Source of the DNA: Leifsonia sp. 466MF
GTDB taxonomy: Bacteria > Actinomycetota > Actinomycetes > Actinomycetales > Microbacteriaceae
DNA: 64,000 bases
Direction of reading: 5' to 3'
Assembly (NCBI RefSeq): GCF_900100265.1
Contig: NZ_LT629696.1
Span: 1,984,001-2,048,000 of the forward strand
Below, piece after piece: positions 55,245 through 64,000 of the stretch. The notes under the pieces are model-generated. The model saw only the letters and a list, made by a program, of their open reading frames with translations. It made no database searches and was not told where the DNA came from. How positions within the stretch are numbered: the first letter of the stretch is position 1; each line of letters starts with the position of its first letter. The position numbers and the translations under genes were made by a program.

Positions 55245-57452
55245 ATGTCCCCGATCCCCGAAGGTGCCGCCGCCGTCGACCTGCCCACCCTGGACGACGC
55301 GCTGCTCGCGGCCGTCGCGACGGGCAGCCACCACGACCCGCACACGGTCCTCGGCCAGCACCAGGTCGGGGCGCCGGGGGTGGCCGACCCGATCACGGTC
55401 ATCCGGGCGCTCCGCCCGCTTGCGACCGAGGTCTTCGCGGTGCTGCCCAACGGCGCCCACATCGAACTGGCGCACGTCGGCCACGGCATCTGGCAGGGAA
55501 TCGACATCGTCGGTCCCGGGGCGTACCTGATCGAGGCGCGCTACGACGGCGGGAGCACCTGGACCGCCGACGACCCGTACCGCTTCCTGCCGACCATCGG
55601 CCAGCTCGACCTGCACCTGATCGGCGAGGGCCGGCACGAGACGCTGTGGACGGCGCTGGGCGCGCACGTGCGCGACCTCGGCGGCGTCGTCGGGACGGCG
55701 TTCACCGTCTGGGCGCCGCACGCCCGCGCCGTCCGCGTGGTCGGCGACTTCAACGGCTGGGACGGCACCCTCCACTCCATGCGCAACATGGGCGCCTCCG
55801 GCGTGTGGGAGCTGTTCGTCCCCGGCCTCGGCGAGGGCGAGATCTACAAGTTCGACCTGCTGGCGCAGGACGGCCGCTGGGTGCGCAAGGTCGACCCGAT
55901 GGCCCAGTTCGCCGAGACACCGCCCGCAACCGCCTCCCGCATCACCGTCAGCCGCCATGAATGGGCGGACGACGAATGGATGCGCGGCCGCGCCGAGACG
56001 GACCCGCACGCGGGCCCGATGAGCGTCTACGAGCTGCACTTCGCATCGTGGCGGCCGGGACTCGGCTACCGCGACGCAGCCGACCAACTGATCGACTACG
56101 TCGGAGCCCTCGGCTACACGCACGTCGAGTTCCTTCCGCTCGCCGAGCATCCCTTCGGCGGGTCGTGGGGCTACCAGGTCACCGGCTACTACGCACCGAC
56201 GAGCCGGTTCGGCTCCCCTGACGACCTCAAGTACCTCATCGACCGGCTGCACCAGGCGGGCATCGGCGTCATCCTCGACTGGGTGCCCGGGCACTTCCCC
56301 AAGGACGACTGGGCGCTCGCCCGCTTCGACGGACAGCCGCTCTACGAGCACGCCGACCCGCGCCGCGGCGAGCACAAGGACTGGGGCACCTACATCTTCG
56401 ACTACGGCAACTCGCAGGTGCGCAACTTCCTGGTCGCGAACGCACTGTACTGGCTGGAGGAGTTCCACATCGACGGCCTGCGGGTCGATGCCGTCGCCTC
56501 CATGCTGTACCTCGACTACTCGCGTGCCGACGGCGAGTGGGTGCCCAACATCCACGGCGGCCGCGAGAACCTGGAGGCGATCGGCTTCCTGCAGGAGGTC
56601 ACCGCGACCGCCTACAAACGCAACCCGGGCACCGTGATGATCGCCGAGGAGTCGACCAGCTACACCGGTGTGACCGCCCCGACATCGTCCGGCGGCCTCG
56701 GCTTCGGGCTGAAGTGGAACATGGGCTGGATGCACGACTCGCTGCAGTACATGCACGAGGACCCGATGTACCGCAGCTACCACCACAGCGAGATCACGTT
56801 CTCGTTCGTGTACGCCTGGAGCGAGAACTTCCTGCTGCCGATCAGCCACGACGAGGTCGTGCACGGCAAGGGCTCCCTGCTGACCAAGATGCCCGGCGAC
56901 CACTGGCAGCAGCTGGCGAACGTGCGCGCGTTCCTCGCGTACATGTGGGGGCACCCGGGCAAGCAGCTGCTGTTCATGGGTCAGGAGTTCGGCCAGCCGT
57001 CCGAGTGGAGCGAGGAACGCGGCCTCGACTGGTGGATCCTCGACCAGCCGGCGCATCAGGGCCTCTGGAACCTCGTCTCGCAGTTGAACGCCCTCTACCG
57101 CGAGCACCCGCAGCTGTGGGCGCTGGACAACGAGCCGGCCGGTTTCGAGTGGATCGACGGGTCGGACGCCCAGGGCAACGTCATCGCGTTCCTGCGGAAG
57201 GACCGCGACGGCGACCCGATCGTGATGCTGTTCAACTTCTCCGGGGCGCCGCACAGCGGGTACCGCGTCGGGCTGCCGTTCGCCGGCGAGTGGGAGGAGC
57301 TGCTCAACACCGATGCGGAGGCCTACGGAGGCTCCGGGGTCGGCAATCTCGGTTCCGTGACGGCGCTCGACGAGCCGTGGATGGGCCGCCCCGCGTCGGC
57401 GGTGCTCACGCTTCCGCCGCTCGGCGCCCTCTGGCTGAAGCCGCGCCGCTAG
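55245..57452 (+). CDS. glgB: 1,4-alpha-glucan branching enzyme
   Basis: A 735-residue GH13_9 enzyme. An N-terminal CBM48 domain ([20 protein letters not shown]) precedes the catalytic regions [46 protein letters not shown] (nucleophile Asp), [10 protein letters not shown] (Glu) and [14 protein letters not shown]. It branches the glucan that GlgE extends. ATG 55245 follows TGAGGAGTACCGCC. The product is normal in length. Confidence 0.96.
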   Translation: MSPIPEGAAAVDLPTLDDALLAAVATGSHHDPHTVLGQHQVGAPGVADPITVIRALRPLATEVFAVLPNGAHIELAHVGHGIWQGIDIVGPGAYLIEARYDGGSTWTADDPYRFLPTIGQLDLHLIGEGRHETLWTALGAHVRDLGGVVGTAFTVWAPHARAVRVVGDFNGWDGTLHSMRNMGASGVWELFVPGLGEGEIYKFDLLAQDGRWVRKVDPMAQFAETPPATASRITVSRHEWADDEWMRGRAETDPHAGPMSVYELHFASWRPGLGYRDAADQLIDYVGALGYTHVEFLPLAEHPFGGSWGYQVTGYYAPTSRFGSPDDLKYLIDRLHQAGIGVILDWVPGHFPKDDWALARFDGQPLYEHADPRRGEHKDWGTYIFDYGNSQVRNFLVANALYWLEEFHIDGLRVDAVASMLYLDYSRADGEWVPNIHGGRENLEAIGFLQEVTATAYKRNPGTVMIAEESTSYTGVTAPTSSGGLGFGLKWNMGWMHDSLQYMHEDPMYRSYHHSEITFSFVYAWSENFLLPISHDEVVHGKGSLLTKMPGDHWQQLANVRAFLAYMWGHPGKQLLFMGQEFGQPSEWSEERGLDWWILDQPAHQGLWNLVSQLNALYREHPQLWALDNEPAGFEWIDGSDAQGNVIAFLRKDRDGDPIVMLFNFSGAPHSGYRVGLPFAGEWEELLNTDAEAYGGSGVGNLGSVTALDEPWMGRPASAVLTLPPLGALWLKPRR

Positions 57453-57474
57453 CCGGGTCGCCGGTCGGCGGCTG

Positions 57475-58260
57475 TCAGGTGCCGGTCTCGAGCCACGTGC
57501 CGTAGCCGACGCCGTCGACGGCGTGCTCCGGCGCCAGGTTGCGTCCGGCGCGCCACGTCGTCCCGAGCGCGCCGCCCAGCCGGACGGGCAGGATGTAGCG
57601 GCGGCTCCCGCTGGCCCGCTTGCGCTGCTCGGCCAGGTCGCGTGCCGACTCCACACGGGGTCCGCCGATGCTGATCACGCTGTCCGGCTCCCCCGCGCCC
57701 TCGGCGACGTCGACGAGCACGCGAGCGACATCGGTCACCGCGATGGGCTGGAACCGCACACCGGACGGCGACAGGATGGCGCCCAGCGGCCTCCCCCGGT
57801 CGAAGATCGCGGTGACGAAGTCATGGAACTGCGTCGCGCGCACCACCCGGGTGTCGAGCGGCGACTCGAGATAGGCGCGCTCCTGTGCCGCCTTCGCGCG
57901 GTAGTAGCCGTACGCCGAGCGGTCGGTGCCGACCACGGAGAGCAGCACGGCACGCTGCACGCCGAAGCGGGCGGCGGTGTGCAGGAGGTTCTGCGCTCCC
58001 GTGGCGAAGACGTGGGCGGCCTGCTTGCCGACCGCGTTGCTGGCGTCGATCAGGACGTCGACGCCGTCCACGGCCTCCTCGAGCCCGTCGCCGGTCACGA
58101 TGTCCGCCGTGACGTAGGTGGCGCCGAGGACGAACCGGTCGGAGTCGTCGTCCGGCACGCGGCGGGCGGCGACGACCACCTGGTGGCCGCGTTCGACGGC
58201 TTCGGCGGTCACGGCTCGTCCGGCCAGGCCGGTGCCTCCGATGACGAGCACACGGGACAT
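57475..58260 (-). CDS. NAD(P)H-binding protein, NmrA/SDR atypical
   Basis: A 261-residue Rossmann protein. VIGGTGLAGRAV is the nucleotide motif; QHVLLHTAARFGVQRAVLLSV-type sequence and YYRAKAAQERA (Tyr-x3-Lys) follow. It probably reduces or senses a quinone or flavin-like compound. ATG 58260 follows GAGGGAGTGACCCCGC. It faces glgB convergently, only 22 bp apart. The exact substrate is unknown. Confidence 0.85.
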   Translation of the reverse strand: MSRVLVIGGTGLAGRAVTAEAVERGHQVVVAARRVPDDDSDRFVLGATYVTADIVTGDGLEEAVDGVDVLIDASNAVGKQAAHVFATGAQNLLHTAARFGVQRAVLLSVVGTDRSAYGYYRAKAAQERAYLESPLDTRVVRATQFHDFVTAIFDRGRPLGAILSPSGVRFQPIAVTDVARVLVDVAEGAGEPDSVISIGGPRVESARDLAEQRKRASGSRRYILPVRLGGALGTTWRAGRNLAPEHAVDGVGYGTWLETGT

Positions 58261-58342
58261 GCGGGGTCACTCCCTCAGCTTCGACTGCCGGAGATCGCCG
58301 GCACGACGATGGGCCGCCGCCCGGTGCCCGGTGGGGACGGGC

Positions 58343-59305
58343 TCAGTACAGCAGCGAAGCCAGCCTAGCCCTGGCCTTGCCGACACGCGGGTCGTCGACG
58401 CCGACGATCTCGAAATAGTCGAGGATGCGCGTGCGCACGGTCTCCTTGCCGCTCGCGTCGAGCTTCGGGAAGAGCGTGAGCAGGCGGTCGAAGGCGTCGT
58501 CGACGTGGCCGCCCGAGATGTCGAGGTCGGCGACGCCGAGCTGCGCATCCACGTCGTCGGGCGCCTGCGCCGCGGCCGAGCGGAGTTCGTCGGCGGTATG
58601 GCCGCTGAGGCGTGCCAGGAGGCTCACCTGGGCGAGGCCGGCGACCGCCAGGGTGTCGCGCGGATCCTGCGCGATCGCGGTCTTGTAGGCGCGGATCGCT
58701 CCGTCGTAGTCGCCGCGCTCGATGGCGTCGTACGCCTCGGCGTGAAGTGGAGGGAGCGGCGCCTCCGGCGCGGGCTCTGCCGCCGCTGCGTCGGCGTCGG
58801 GGGCCGCGCCGCCCTCGACGGTCACGGTGTCGGTCACGCCGTTCTGCGCGGCGAGCTGCAGGAGCTGCTCGAACACGTCCGTGATCTGCGACTCCGGCAG
58901 GGCGCCGACGAAGAGCTGGACGGGCCGCCCGGCCACGAGCGCGGCGACCGCAGGAACGGACTGCGCCTGGAACGCCTGCGCCAGCTGTGGGTTGGCATCC
59001 ACATCCACCTTCACCAGCACCAGACGCCCGCCGAAGCCGGCCACAACGCGGTCGAGGAGGGCGGTGAACTGCTTCCACTGGTCGGACCGCTCGGTGCCGA
59101 GGTCGACGACCACAGGCACCCGCATGGACAGGTCGATGAAGTCGTTGAAGTTCGCGTCCGTGCCCTCGAAGTAGAGGCTCGGAAGGGTCAGCGCCCCGGC
59201 GGGCGCCTGGCCCTCCGGCGCCTCACCCGCGGGCGGACGGTTGACGAGGGAGCTCAGATCGACAGCTCCGCGCAGGTTCGTGGGCGGCGGCGGGACGTTG
59301 CTCAT
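58343..59305 (-). CDS. Thioredoxin-fold/TPR co-chaperone-like protein (CnoX-like)
   Basis: A 320-residue protein. After a Pro-rich leader (first ~45 residues) a thioredoxin fold runs from SLYFEGTDANFNDFIDLSM to LPESQITDVFEQLL; the usual CxxC is replaced by S-D in TERSDQW, so it lacks redox chemistry. The C-terminal ~120 residues carry TPR helices (DGAIRAYKTAIAQDPRDTLAVAG). CnoX/YbbN binds unfolded proteins. Its gene lies downstream of the glg cluster, as the thioredoxin gene near glgB in mycobacteria. Start ATG 59305 follows GGAGGAACA. Confidence 0.88.
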   Translation of the reverse strand: MSNVPPPPTNLRGAVDLSSLVNRPPAGEAPEGQAPAGALTLPSLYFEGTDANFNDFIDLSMRVPVVVDLGTERSDQWKQFTALLDRVVAGFGGRLVLVKVDVDANPQLAQAFQAQSVPAVAALVAGRPVQLFVGALPESQITDVFEQLLQLAAQNGVTDTVTVEGGAAPDADAAAAEPAPEAPLPPLHAEAYDAIERGDYDGAIRAYKTAIAQDPRDTLAVAGLAQVSLLARLSGHTADELRSAAAQAPDDVDAQLGVADLDISGGHVDDAFDRLLTLFPKLDASGKETVRTRILDYFEIVGVDDPRVGKARARLASLLY

Positions 59306-59384
59306 TGTTCCTCCAGATGCGTGCGCACGAGAATCAAGGATACTCGCGTCCCTGCCGCCCTCGCGCGCCCCAGCACCCTCCGCA

Positions 59385-59455
59385 CCCCCGTCGAGTACAC
59401 AAAAACTGCACGCTCATCGGGGGAAAGCGTGCAGTTTTTGCGTACTCGACGGTGG
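59385..59455. repeat. Intergenic hairpin (palindrome family, copy 4, A-rich variant)
   Basis: Arms 59385-59414 and 59426-59455 pair with two mismatches around an 11-nt loop. The outer part (CCGTCGAGTAC) matches copies 1-3 but the inner part reads GCAAAAACTGCACGCT instead of GCAAACTTTGCACGCT. It is 5 nt beyond the stop of the leftward gene at 59461 and upstream of the CnoX-like gene. Confidence 0.85.
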
Positions 59456-59460
59456 ACGGA

Positions 59461-61365
59461 TCAGAGCTGCTTGGCGGAGATCATTCCCTGGGAGAAGCCG
59501 AGCAGCGTGATCTTCGCATTGGAGCCCGCGGGCGGCACGTAGAACGCCAGCTGGTAGCCGAACGTGGACTCGATGCCGGTCTTCGACGAGGCGACGCCGG
59601 TCAGCGCCGCGGCGGTCGCGCCCGCGCTCACCTCGGCACCGGCCTCGACGACCTTGAGCACCTGCGATTCCTGCAGATCGGTCCAGACGATCGCACCGGA
59701 GTCGTTGGTGGCCATGGCCACGTCCGTCCCTGCCCCGGGCTGGCTCGTGAACGCGAGCGATGCCGTCGCTGGGACGGCGGCCTTCTGCTTGGCCTTCCAC
59801 TCGGCTCCCACCTGGGTCCGCAGGGTGTCGCCCTCCGCGCTGAACAGGTTCGCGTACTGGCTCTTGTCGCCGTTCATCAGGATGTCGCCGTACGCGGCGG
59901 CCACCTTCTGCGGCGGCAGGGCGAGGAGCTTGGAGTCGGGCGGCACGACCGCGGAGCCGATGCTCGCCGGCGCCAGGTTCGGGACCTTGGCCTTGGGCTC
60001 GAGCGAGACGGCGTACTCGACCTGGTAGTTGTCACGCGGCGTCTCCTGCACCATGGTGATCGCGATCGGCGCCTGGGCGGTGCCCTTCGCGTCCTTCGGC
60101 GTCTCGATGACGGCGGCGACCGTGCGCGGCCAGGCGTCGGTGGCCTGTGGGAGCGACAGGACGATCGGGCTCGCCGGGATGGCCGGCAGCGGCGGCTCGT
60201 CGGCCTTCTTCGCGCGGATGGCGTAGTTCGCCTCGCGGAGCTGAAGGGCGGGACCGGTGAAGCGCTCCTTGGCGAGGTCGGGGCTCGCCTTGGCGTCGGC
60301 CTGCGCGGCGGACTCGGAGACGCGCTTCACGATGCGCTCCAGCTGGGGCACAGTGACGGCGGGAGGCAGCTGATCCTTGGCGTCGGGGGCCTCCGTGGCC
60401 AGAGGGGTCGAGGTCTTCGTCGGCGTCGTCGCGGCGTCCGTACCCGTGGTGCAGCCCGTCAGCGCGAGGACTCCGGCGAGGGCGGCGGGGATGATGACGC
60501 GGGCCCGGCGGGTCGAGCGGCGGCCGCGCGGGGTGGTCTCGATCATGGCGGTGGGCTTGTACTTGGGGGCCTTGGGCAGCTTGGGCATCTTCGGTCCGCT
60601 CTTCCGGCGGGGGCCGCGCGAGCGGCGGTGCGTGTAGAGACCCCAGAGGTAGAGGGCGATGCCGATGAGGAGCAGGACGATGCCGCCGATGATCAGCGGG
60701 AACGCCCACGGGGTGCTGGAGTCGACGGGCCAGGTGACGGTGACGCGCGACGGTGCGGCCTTCGTGCCGTCGGAGGCGACGATGACGCTGACGTCGTCGG
60801 GGATGTTCATGCGGGTGACCTGGGCGGCCTGGCCGTCGAACTCCTCGAGCCACAGGTCGGAGCCGGCCGGATTGGGTCCGGCGGTCGTCGCGGCGGCACC
60901 GTTCGTCGACCCGGATGCGGCCCCGGCGGACGCGGACGGAGACGGCGTGGCAGCGGGGGTCGGTGTCGCGGTCGAGCCGGATGCCGCGCCCTCGTCATCC
61001 TTCGTGCCGTCGCCCTTCGTGTCGGCCGCCTTCGGCGTCACGTTCTTGGTGGTCAGCTTGCCCGTGGCGGTGCGGTAGCCCACCTCGACATACTTCTGGT
61101 CGTCGAGCCAGGCCTTCACGTCCGCTGTACGGCCGTAAGCCACGACCTGCTTCGCGCCGTCGGGGACGCCCGTCACGGTCAGCGTCTGCTGGCCCGGGTG
61201 CGCGTTCAGCACCGACCCGTCGACGACCACATACCGCGGGTCGCCGGAGACGGAGGTGCCGGCCTCGATGTGGGTCGGCGGAGCGAAGACGGTGCGTTGC
61301 GCGATGCCGGCCACGATCATGACCGCGGCGACGACGAACGCGACGATGGCGAGTACGAAACGCAA
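59461..61365 (-). CDS. Multi-segment membrane protein of unknown function with internal lipobox-like motif
   Basis: A 634-residue protein with three hydrophobic segments. An N-terminal helix (residues ~3-25) is followed by an external, Ser/Thr/Ala-rich region. A second helix near 245-265 (IIGGIVLLLIGIALYLWGLY) leads to a very basic loop, then a third hydrophobic stretch IIPAALAGVLALTGC (near 310-325) resembling a lipobox, and a ~310-residue external domain with no known catalytic motif. It starts at TTG 61365 after GAGGAGTCCTG. It is divergent from the coiled-coil gene. The function is not recognisable; cell-envelope anchoring is the main inference. Confidence 0.7.
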   Translation of the reverse strand: MRFVLAIVAFVVAAVMIVAGIAQRTVFAPPTHIEAGTSVSGDPRYVVVDGSVLNAHPGQQTLTVTGVPDGAKQVVAYGRTADVKAWLDDQKYVEVGYRTATGKLTTKNVTPKAADTKGDGTKDDEGAASGSTATPTPAATPSPSASAGAASGSTNGAAATTAGPNPAGSDLWLEEFDGQAAQVTRMNIPDDVSVIVASDGTKAAPSRVTVTWPVDSSTPWAFPLIIGGIVLLLIGIALYLWGLYTHRRSRGPRRKSGPKMPKLPKAPKYKPTAMIETTPRGRRSTRRARVIIPAALAGVLALTGCTTGTDAATTPTKTSTPLATEAPDAKDQLPPAVTVPQLERIVKRVSESAAQADAKASPDLAKERFTGPALQLREANYAIRAKKADEPPLPAIPASPIVLSLPQATDAWPRTVAAVIETPKDAKGTAQAPIAITMVQETPRDNYQVEYAVSLEPKAKVPNLAPASIGSAVVPPDSKLLALPPQKVAAAYGDILMNGDKSQYANLFSAEGDTLRTQVGAEWKAKQKAAVPATASLAFTSQPGAGTDVAMATNDSGAIVWTDLQESQVLKVVEAGAEVSAGATAAALTGVASSKTGIESTFGYQLAFYVPPAGSNAKITLLGFSQGMISAKQL

Positions 61366-61554
61366 ACAGGACTCCTCGTGTGCCGAAGTTCGGGGGCGGG
61401 CACAGTCACACGACGATACCGGACGTGCCTGAAAGGCAGCTAACCCTTGTCTGGACGCTCACGCAGCCCCCCGTGCGGGCGTAGACCCACGAATTGTAGG
61501 ATCGACCCGGCACGCGCGCAGCGGGTCGACCCGAATCCCTCAGGAGTAACAACA

Positions 61555-64000
61555 GTGGCCACCGACGAATCCAACTTCACACAGGTCTTCCGCGGCTACG
61601 ACAAGGACGAGGTCGACAAGGCTCTGCAGGAGTTGCGGCGCGAGCTCATCAAGTCGAATACGCAGTCCGCGGAGTCGGCGAAGGAGATCAAGCGGCTCCA
61701 GGCGCGCATCGAAGACCTCAACGCCGAGATCGAAGAGGTCGGCAGCCCCACCTACTCGGGCCTCGGCACCAAGCTCGAGAACACGCTGCGCGTCGCGGAG
61801 GAGCAGTCCACCCGCCTGATCGCCCAGGCCGACATCGACGCCGAGAAGCTGCGCGCGGGCGTCGCCGCCGAGATCGAGAAGGTCAAGAAGGCGGCCGCCG
61901 CGCAGGCCGAGCGCATCCTGGCCGACGCGCAGGCGCGCGCCACCACGCTGCTGGAGGATGCGCAGATCGAGTCGGGCGAGCTGCTCGCCAAGACGCGCTC
62001 GGACAAGGAGACCCTGCTCAACGACGCCATGCGCGAGGCCGCGGCCATCCGCGGCGCCGTCGCGACGGAGGCCGCCGAGCTGCGTGCCACCAGCAAGCGC
62101 GAGGCGGCGGCCGTTCGGGCCGAGGCCGACCGCGAGGCGGCGGAGCTCAAAGCGGTCGCGTCGCGCGAGGCCGAGGCTGCCCGCGCCGAGGCGGCCGAGC
62201 TCGACCGCACGATCGCCGCCCGGAAGGCGGAGCTCGAGAACGCCCTCGCCGACGACCGCGCCGCGTTCGAGCGCGAGGCCGCGCAGATCCGTCTCGACCT
62301 CGACAAGCGCGTGGCCGAGACCGCCGACCGGCTCGCGGCCGAGGAGGCGGAGACCCGCAACGCGCTCGCCGCCGAGGCCGCCCAGGCGCGCGCCGACCTC
62401 GCCGCAGAGGTCGAGGAGCAGCGCTCCTCCCTCGCCGCCGAGGCCGCACAGACCCGCGCGGATCTCGAGAACGAGGACAAGACGACCCGCCTCGCTCTGG
62501 CCACGGAGGTCGAGCAGACGAAGAAGGCGCTCGCCGCCGAGGTCGCGCAGACCAAAGCCGCCCTGGCCGCCGAGGTCGAGCAGACCCGCTCGGCCCTCGA
62601 CGCCGAGGTGACCGGCGCCCGAAGCGCCCTGACCGATGAAGTCGACCGCACGAAGGCCGAGCTCGCCGACGAGGTCACCCGCACGCGTTCCGCCCTCACC
62701 GAGGAGGTCGAGCGCACCAAGTCGGAGCTGGAGACCGAGGTCACCACTACGCGCTCCGCGCTCGAGAACGAGGTGACCTCCGCCCGCGCCGCGCTCGAGA
62801 ACGAGGTCACCACGACCCGATCCACCCTCGCAGAAGAGGTCGAGCGCACTCGCAAGCAGCTCGCCGACGACACCCTCCAGACCCGCACCACCCTGGAGAA
62901 GGAGACGACGGAGACGCGAGCACGGCTGGAAGCCGACCGCGCCGCGACCGCGGCCCAGCTCGCCGCCGACCGCGAGCAGACGGCGAGCGAACTGGCCGCC
63001 GAGGTCGACAGCACGCGCGCCCGCCTGGCCGCGGAGGCCGACCGCCAGCGCCGCGAGCTGGAGGCCGAGGCCGCCGAACTGCGTGCGCAGCTCGCCTCCG
63101 AGGTGGATGCCGCCCGCACCTCGCTCGCCGACGAGATCGCTCGCGAGCGGAGCGCCGTCGAGGCCGAGCTCACCGCCGAGCGCGCCCGTCTGGCTGCGGA
63201 GGTCGAGTCGACGACCTCCGCCCTTGCCGCCGAGGTCGAGCAGACGAAGTCCGCCCTCGAGACGGAGGTCACCACGACCAAGGCCGCACTCGCCGCGGAG
63301 GTCGAGCAGACCACGTCCGCCCTGGAAACCGAGGTCACCACGACGAAGTCCGCTCTGACGGATGAGGTGGAGCGGACGCGGACCGAGCTGGCCGCGGAGG
63401 TCGACCAGACGAAGAAGGCGCTTGCCGCCGAGGTGGAGCAGACGAAGTCCGCTCTGGAGACCGAGGTCACCACCACGAAGTCCGCGCTTGCCGCCGAGGT
63501 CGAGCAGACCAAGAAGGCGCTCGCCGCCGAGGTGGAGCAGACGAAGTCGGCGCTCGCCGCCGAGTCCGAAGAGACGCGCAGCCGGCTCGCGGAGGACGTG
63601 CGCCGGACCACGGTCGAGCTCGCCGATCAGCGCGAGGCGACCGCGAACGAGCTCGCCGGCCAGCGTGAGCAGCAGCGGCTGGAGCTCGAACGGGATGCGG
63701 AGCGCACCCGCGTCGCGCTCGCCGACGAGGCCCAGCAGACGCGGGTCGCCCTCGAGAAGGAGACCGCGGAGGCCCGCGCCGAGGTCGCCCGTGAGACCGC
63801 CGAGGCCCGCACGGCGCTCGAGGCGGAGATCGCTCAGCGCACGGCCGAGTTCGAGCAGGAGGCGGCGAACGCCCGCGCCGCGCTCGACAACGAGCTCACG
63901 CAGCTGCGCACCTCCACCCTGGAGGAGCTGGATGCGCGCACGCGCGAGATCGCGCAGGCCCGCATCGACCTGGACGTCGAGCTGAAGGCCCGCCGCGACG
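61555..64000 (+). CDS. DivIVA-like giant coiled-coil protein (3' end missing)
   Basis: The gene starts at GTG 61555 after CAGGAG (8-nt spacing) and stays open to the window edge, so 815 residues are seen. FRGYDKDEVDKAL near residues 12-24 is the DivIVA/polar-protein signature. Residues ~25-100 and the rest are coiled coil with no membrane segment. From residue ~260 the chain is a run of 11-residue repeats (consensus L-A-A-E-V-E-Q-T-K-x-A), fifty in unbroken register (DNA 62332-63981). The closest known analogues are Streptomyces Scy and FilP, cytoskeletal scaffolds with long repeat coiled coils. Inferred role: polar or filamentous scaffold. An upstream membrane protein gene is divergent. Confidence 0.9.
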   Translation, partial: MATDESNFTQVFRGYDKDEVDKALQELRRELIKSNTQSAESAKEIKRLQARIEDLNAEIEEVGSPTYSGLGTKLENTLRVAEEQSTRLIAQADIDAEKLRAGVAAEIEKVKKAAAAQAERILADAQARATTLLEDAQIESGELLAKTRSDKETLLNDAMREAAAIRGAVATEAAELRATSKREAAAVRAEADREAAELKAVASREAEAARAEAAELDRTIAARKAELENALADDRAAFEREAAQIRLDLDKRVAETADRLAAEEAETRNALAAEAAQARADLAAEVEEQRSSLAAEAAQTRADLENEDKTTRLALATEVEQTKKALAAEVAQTKAALAAEVEQTRSALDAEVTGARSALTDEVDRTKAELADEVTRTRSALTEEVERTKSELETEVTTTRSALENEVTSARAALENEVTTTRSTLAEEVERTRKQLADDTLQTRTTLEKETTETRARLEADRAATAAQLAADREQTASELAAEVDSTRARLAAEADRQRRELEAEAAELRAQLASEVDAARTSLADEIARERSAVEAELTAERARLAAEVESTTSALAAEVEQTKSALETEVTTTKAALAAEVEQTTSALETEVTTTKSALTDEVERTRTELAAEVDQTKKALAAEVEQTKSALETEVTTTKSALAAEVEQTKKALAAEVEQTKSALAAESEETRSRLAEDVRRTTVELADQREATANELAGQREQQRLELERDAERTRVALADEAQQTRVALEKETAEARAEVARETAEARTALEAEIAQRTAEFEQEAANARAALDNELTQLRTSTLEELDARTREIAQARIDLDVELKARRD
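62332..63981 (+). repeat. Fifty tandem 33-bp units encoding hendecad repeats
   Basis: Counting Leu (rarely Val/Phe/Thr/Ile) at position 1, fifty 11-residue units follow one another from 62332 with no insertion or deletion, and the next (partial) unit starts exactly at 63982. The commonest unit is LAAEVEQTKKA or LETEVTTTKSA; blocks of near-identical DNA near 63220-63560 suggest recent duplication. An 11-residue period gives a coiled coil with slight right-handed or straight twist. Confidence 0.93.

Noticed and set aside
61752..63611. A 619-residue open frame on the minus strand rich in Ser/Ala/Arg
   Set aside because: It is the antisense of the hendecad repeats and copies their 33-bp period, with the codon pattern of the plus-strand gene.

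Overview
This is a GC-rich chromosomal segment of a Gram-positive actinobacterium. Gene content points to Microbacteriaceae, with a Leifsonia-like member as my best guess by inference. Supporting signs are a GlgE-type glycogen module whose order (glgP divergent from glgE-glgB, thioredoxin-fold gene nearby) resembles that of mycobacteria, a SigK/RskA pair, a YkoEDC thiamine-type transporter, GatCAB next to ligA-mnmA, a DivIVA-type polar coiled-coil protein, and many leaderless genes. I see no phage, insertion sequence, plasmid or CRISPR locus. Most of the window is core or family-level chromosome.

Layout. 1-5.1 kb: 3' part of a flavin dehydrogenase, a TesB thioesterase, the SigK/RskA pair, a Tat-type Rieske lipoprotein and a DUF2231 membrane protein. 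5.1-10.8 kb: a hotdog thioesterase, EttA, a lipoprotein, a small SSB, MsrA, a membrane-anchored unknown and NAD synthetase. 10.8-18.8 kb: a cation/proton antiporter, a LysR/MFS divergent pair, tRNA-Arg(TCT) followed by three tandem copies of its own 3' half, tRNA-His, oligoribonuclease, an SGNH hydrolase, a thioredoxin-like protein and an ArsR-type/MFS divergent pair. 18.8-25.7 kb: a long structured leader before a secreted SLT-like protein, a MetE-like protein and a zincin, then the TPP-riboswitch-controlled ykoE-ykoD-ykoC transporter operon with a P-loop kinase, and a GerW-family protein. 25.7-35.7 kb: DinB, an aldo/keto reductase, a YidC paralogue, an NmrA-like protein, an acyl-CoA synthetase and a leftward run of small metabolic genes. 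35.7-47.3 kb: gatC-gatA-gatB, a Tat-exported phospholipase C-like protein, a DUF1023 hydrolase, ligA, mnmA and a cysteine desulfurase. 47.4-57.5 kb: glgX, glgP, glgE and glgB for alpha-glucan turnover. 57.5-64 kb: an NAD(P)-binding protein, a CnoX-like TPR protein, a three-segment membrane protein and the start of a giant coiled-coil protein.

How the genes work together. GlgE extends glucan from maltose-1-phosphate, GlgB branches it, and GlgP and GlgX degrade it. The cysteine desulfurase supplies sulfur to MnmA for tRNA 2-thiouridine, beside GatCAB and the tRNA-editing YbaK proteins, so translation fidelity is a theme. The TPP riboswitch places the ECF transporter under thiamine control.

The most unusual features are four. 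First, a 64-bp tandem array of a tRNA 3' half. Second, a dispersed family of near-perfect intergenic palindromes with shared outer bases and varying inner arms. Third, a coiled-coil protein made of fifty 11-residue repeats in unbroken register. Fourth, sixteen start codons preceded by TANNNT at exactly 6-7 nt, two of them with the -10 box built on the upstream gene's stop codon.
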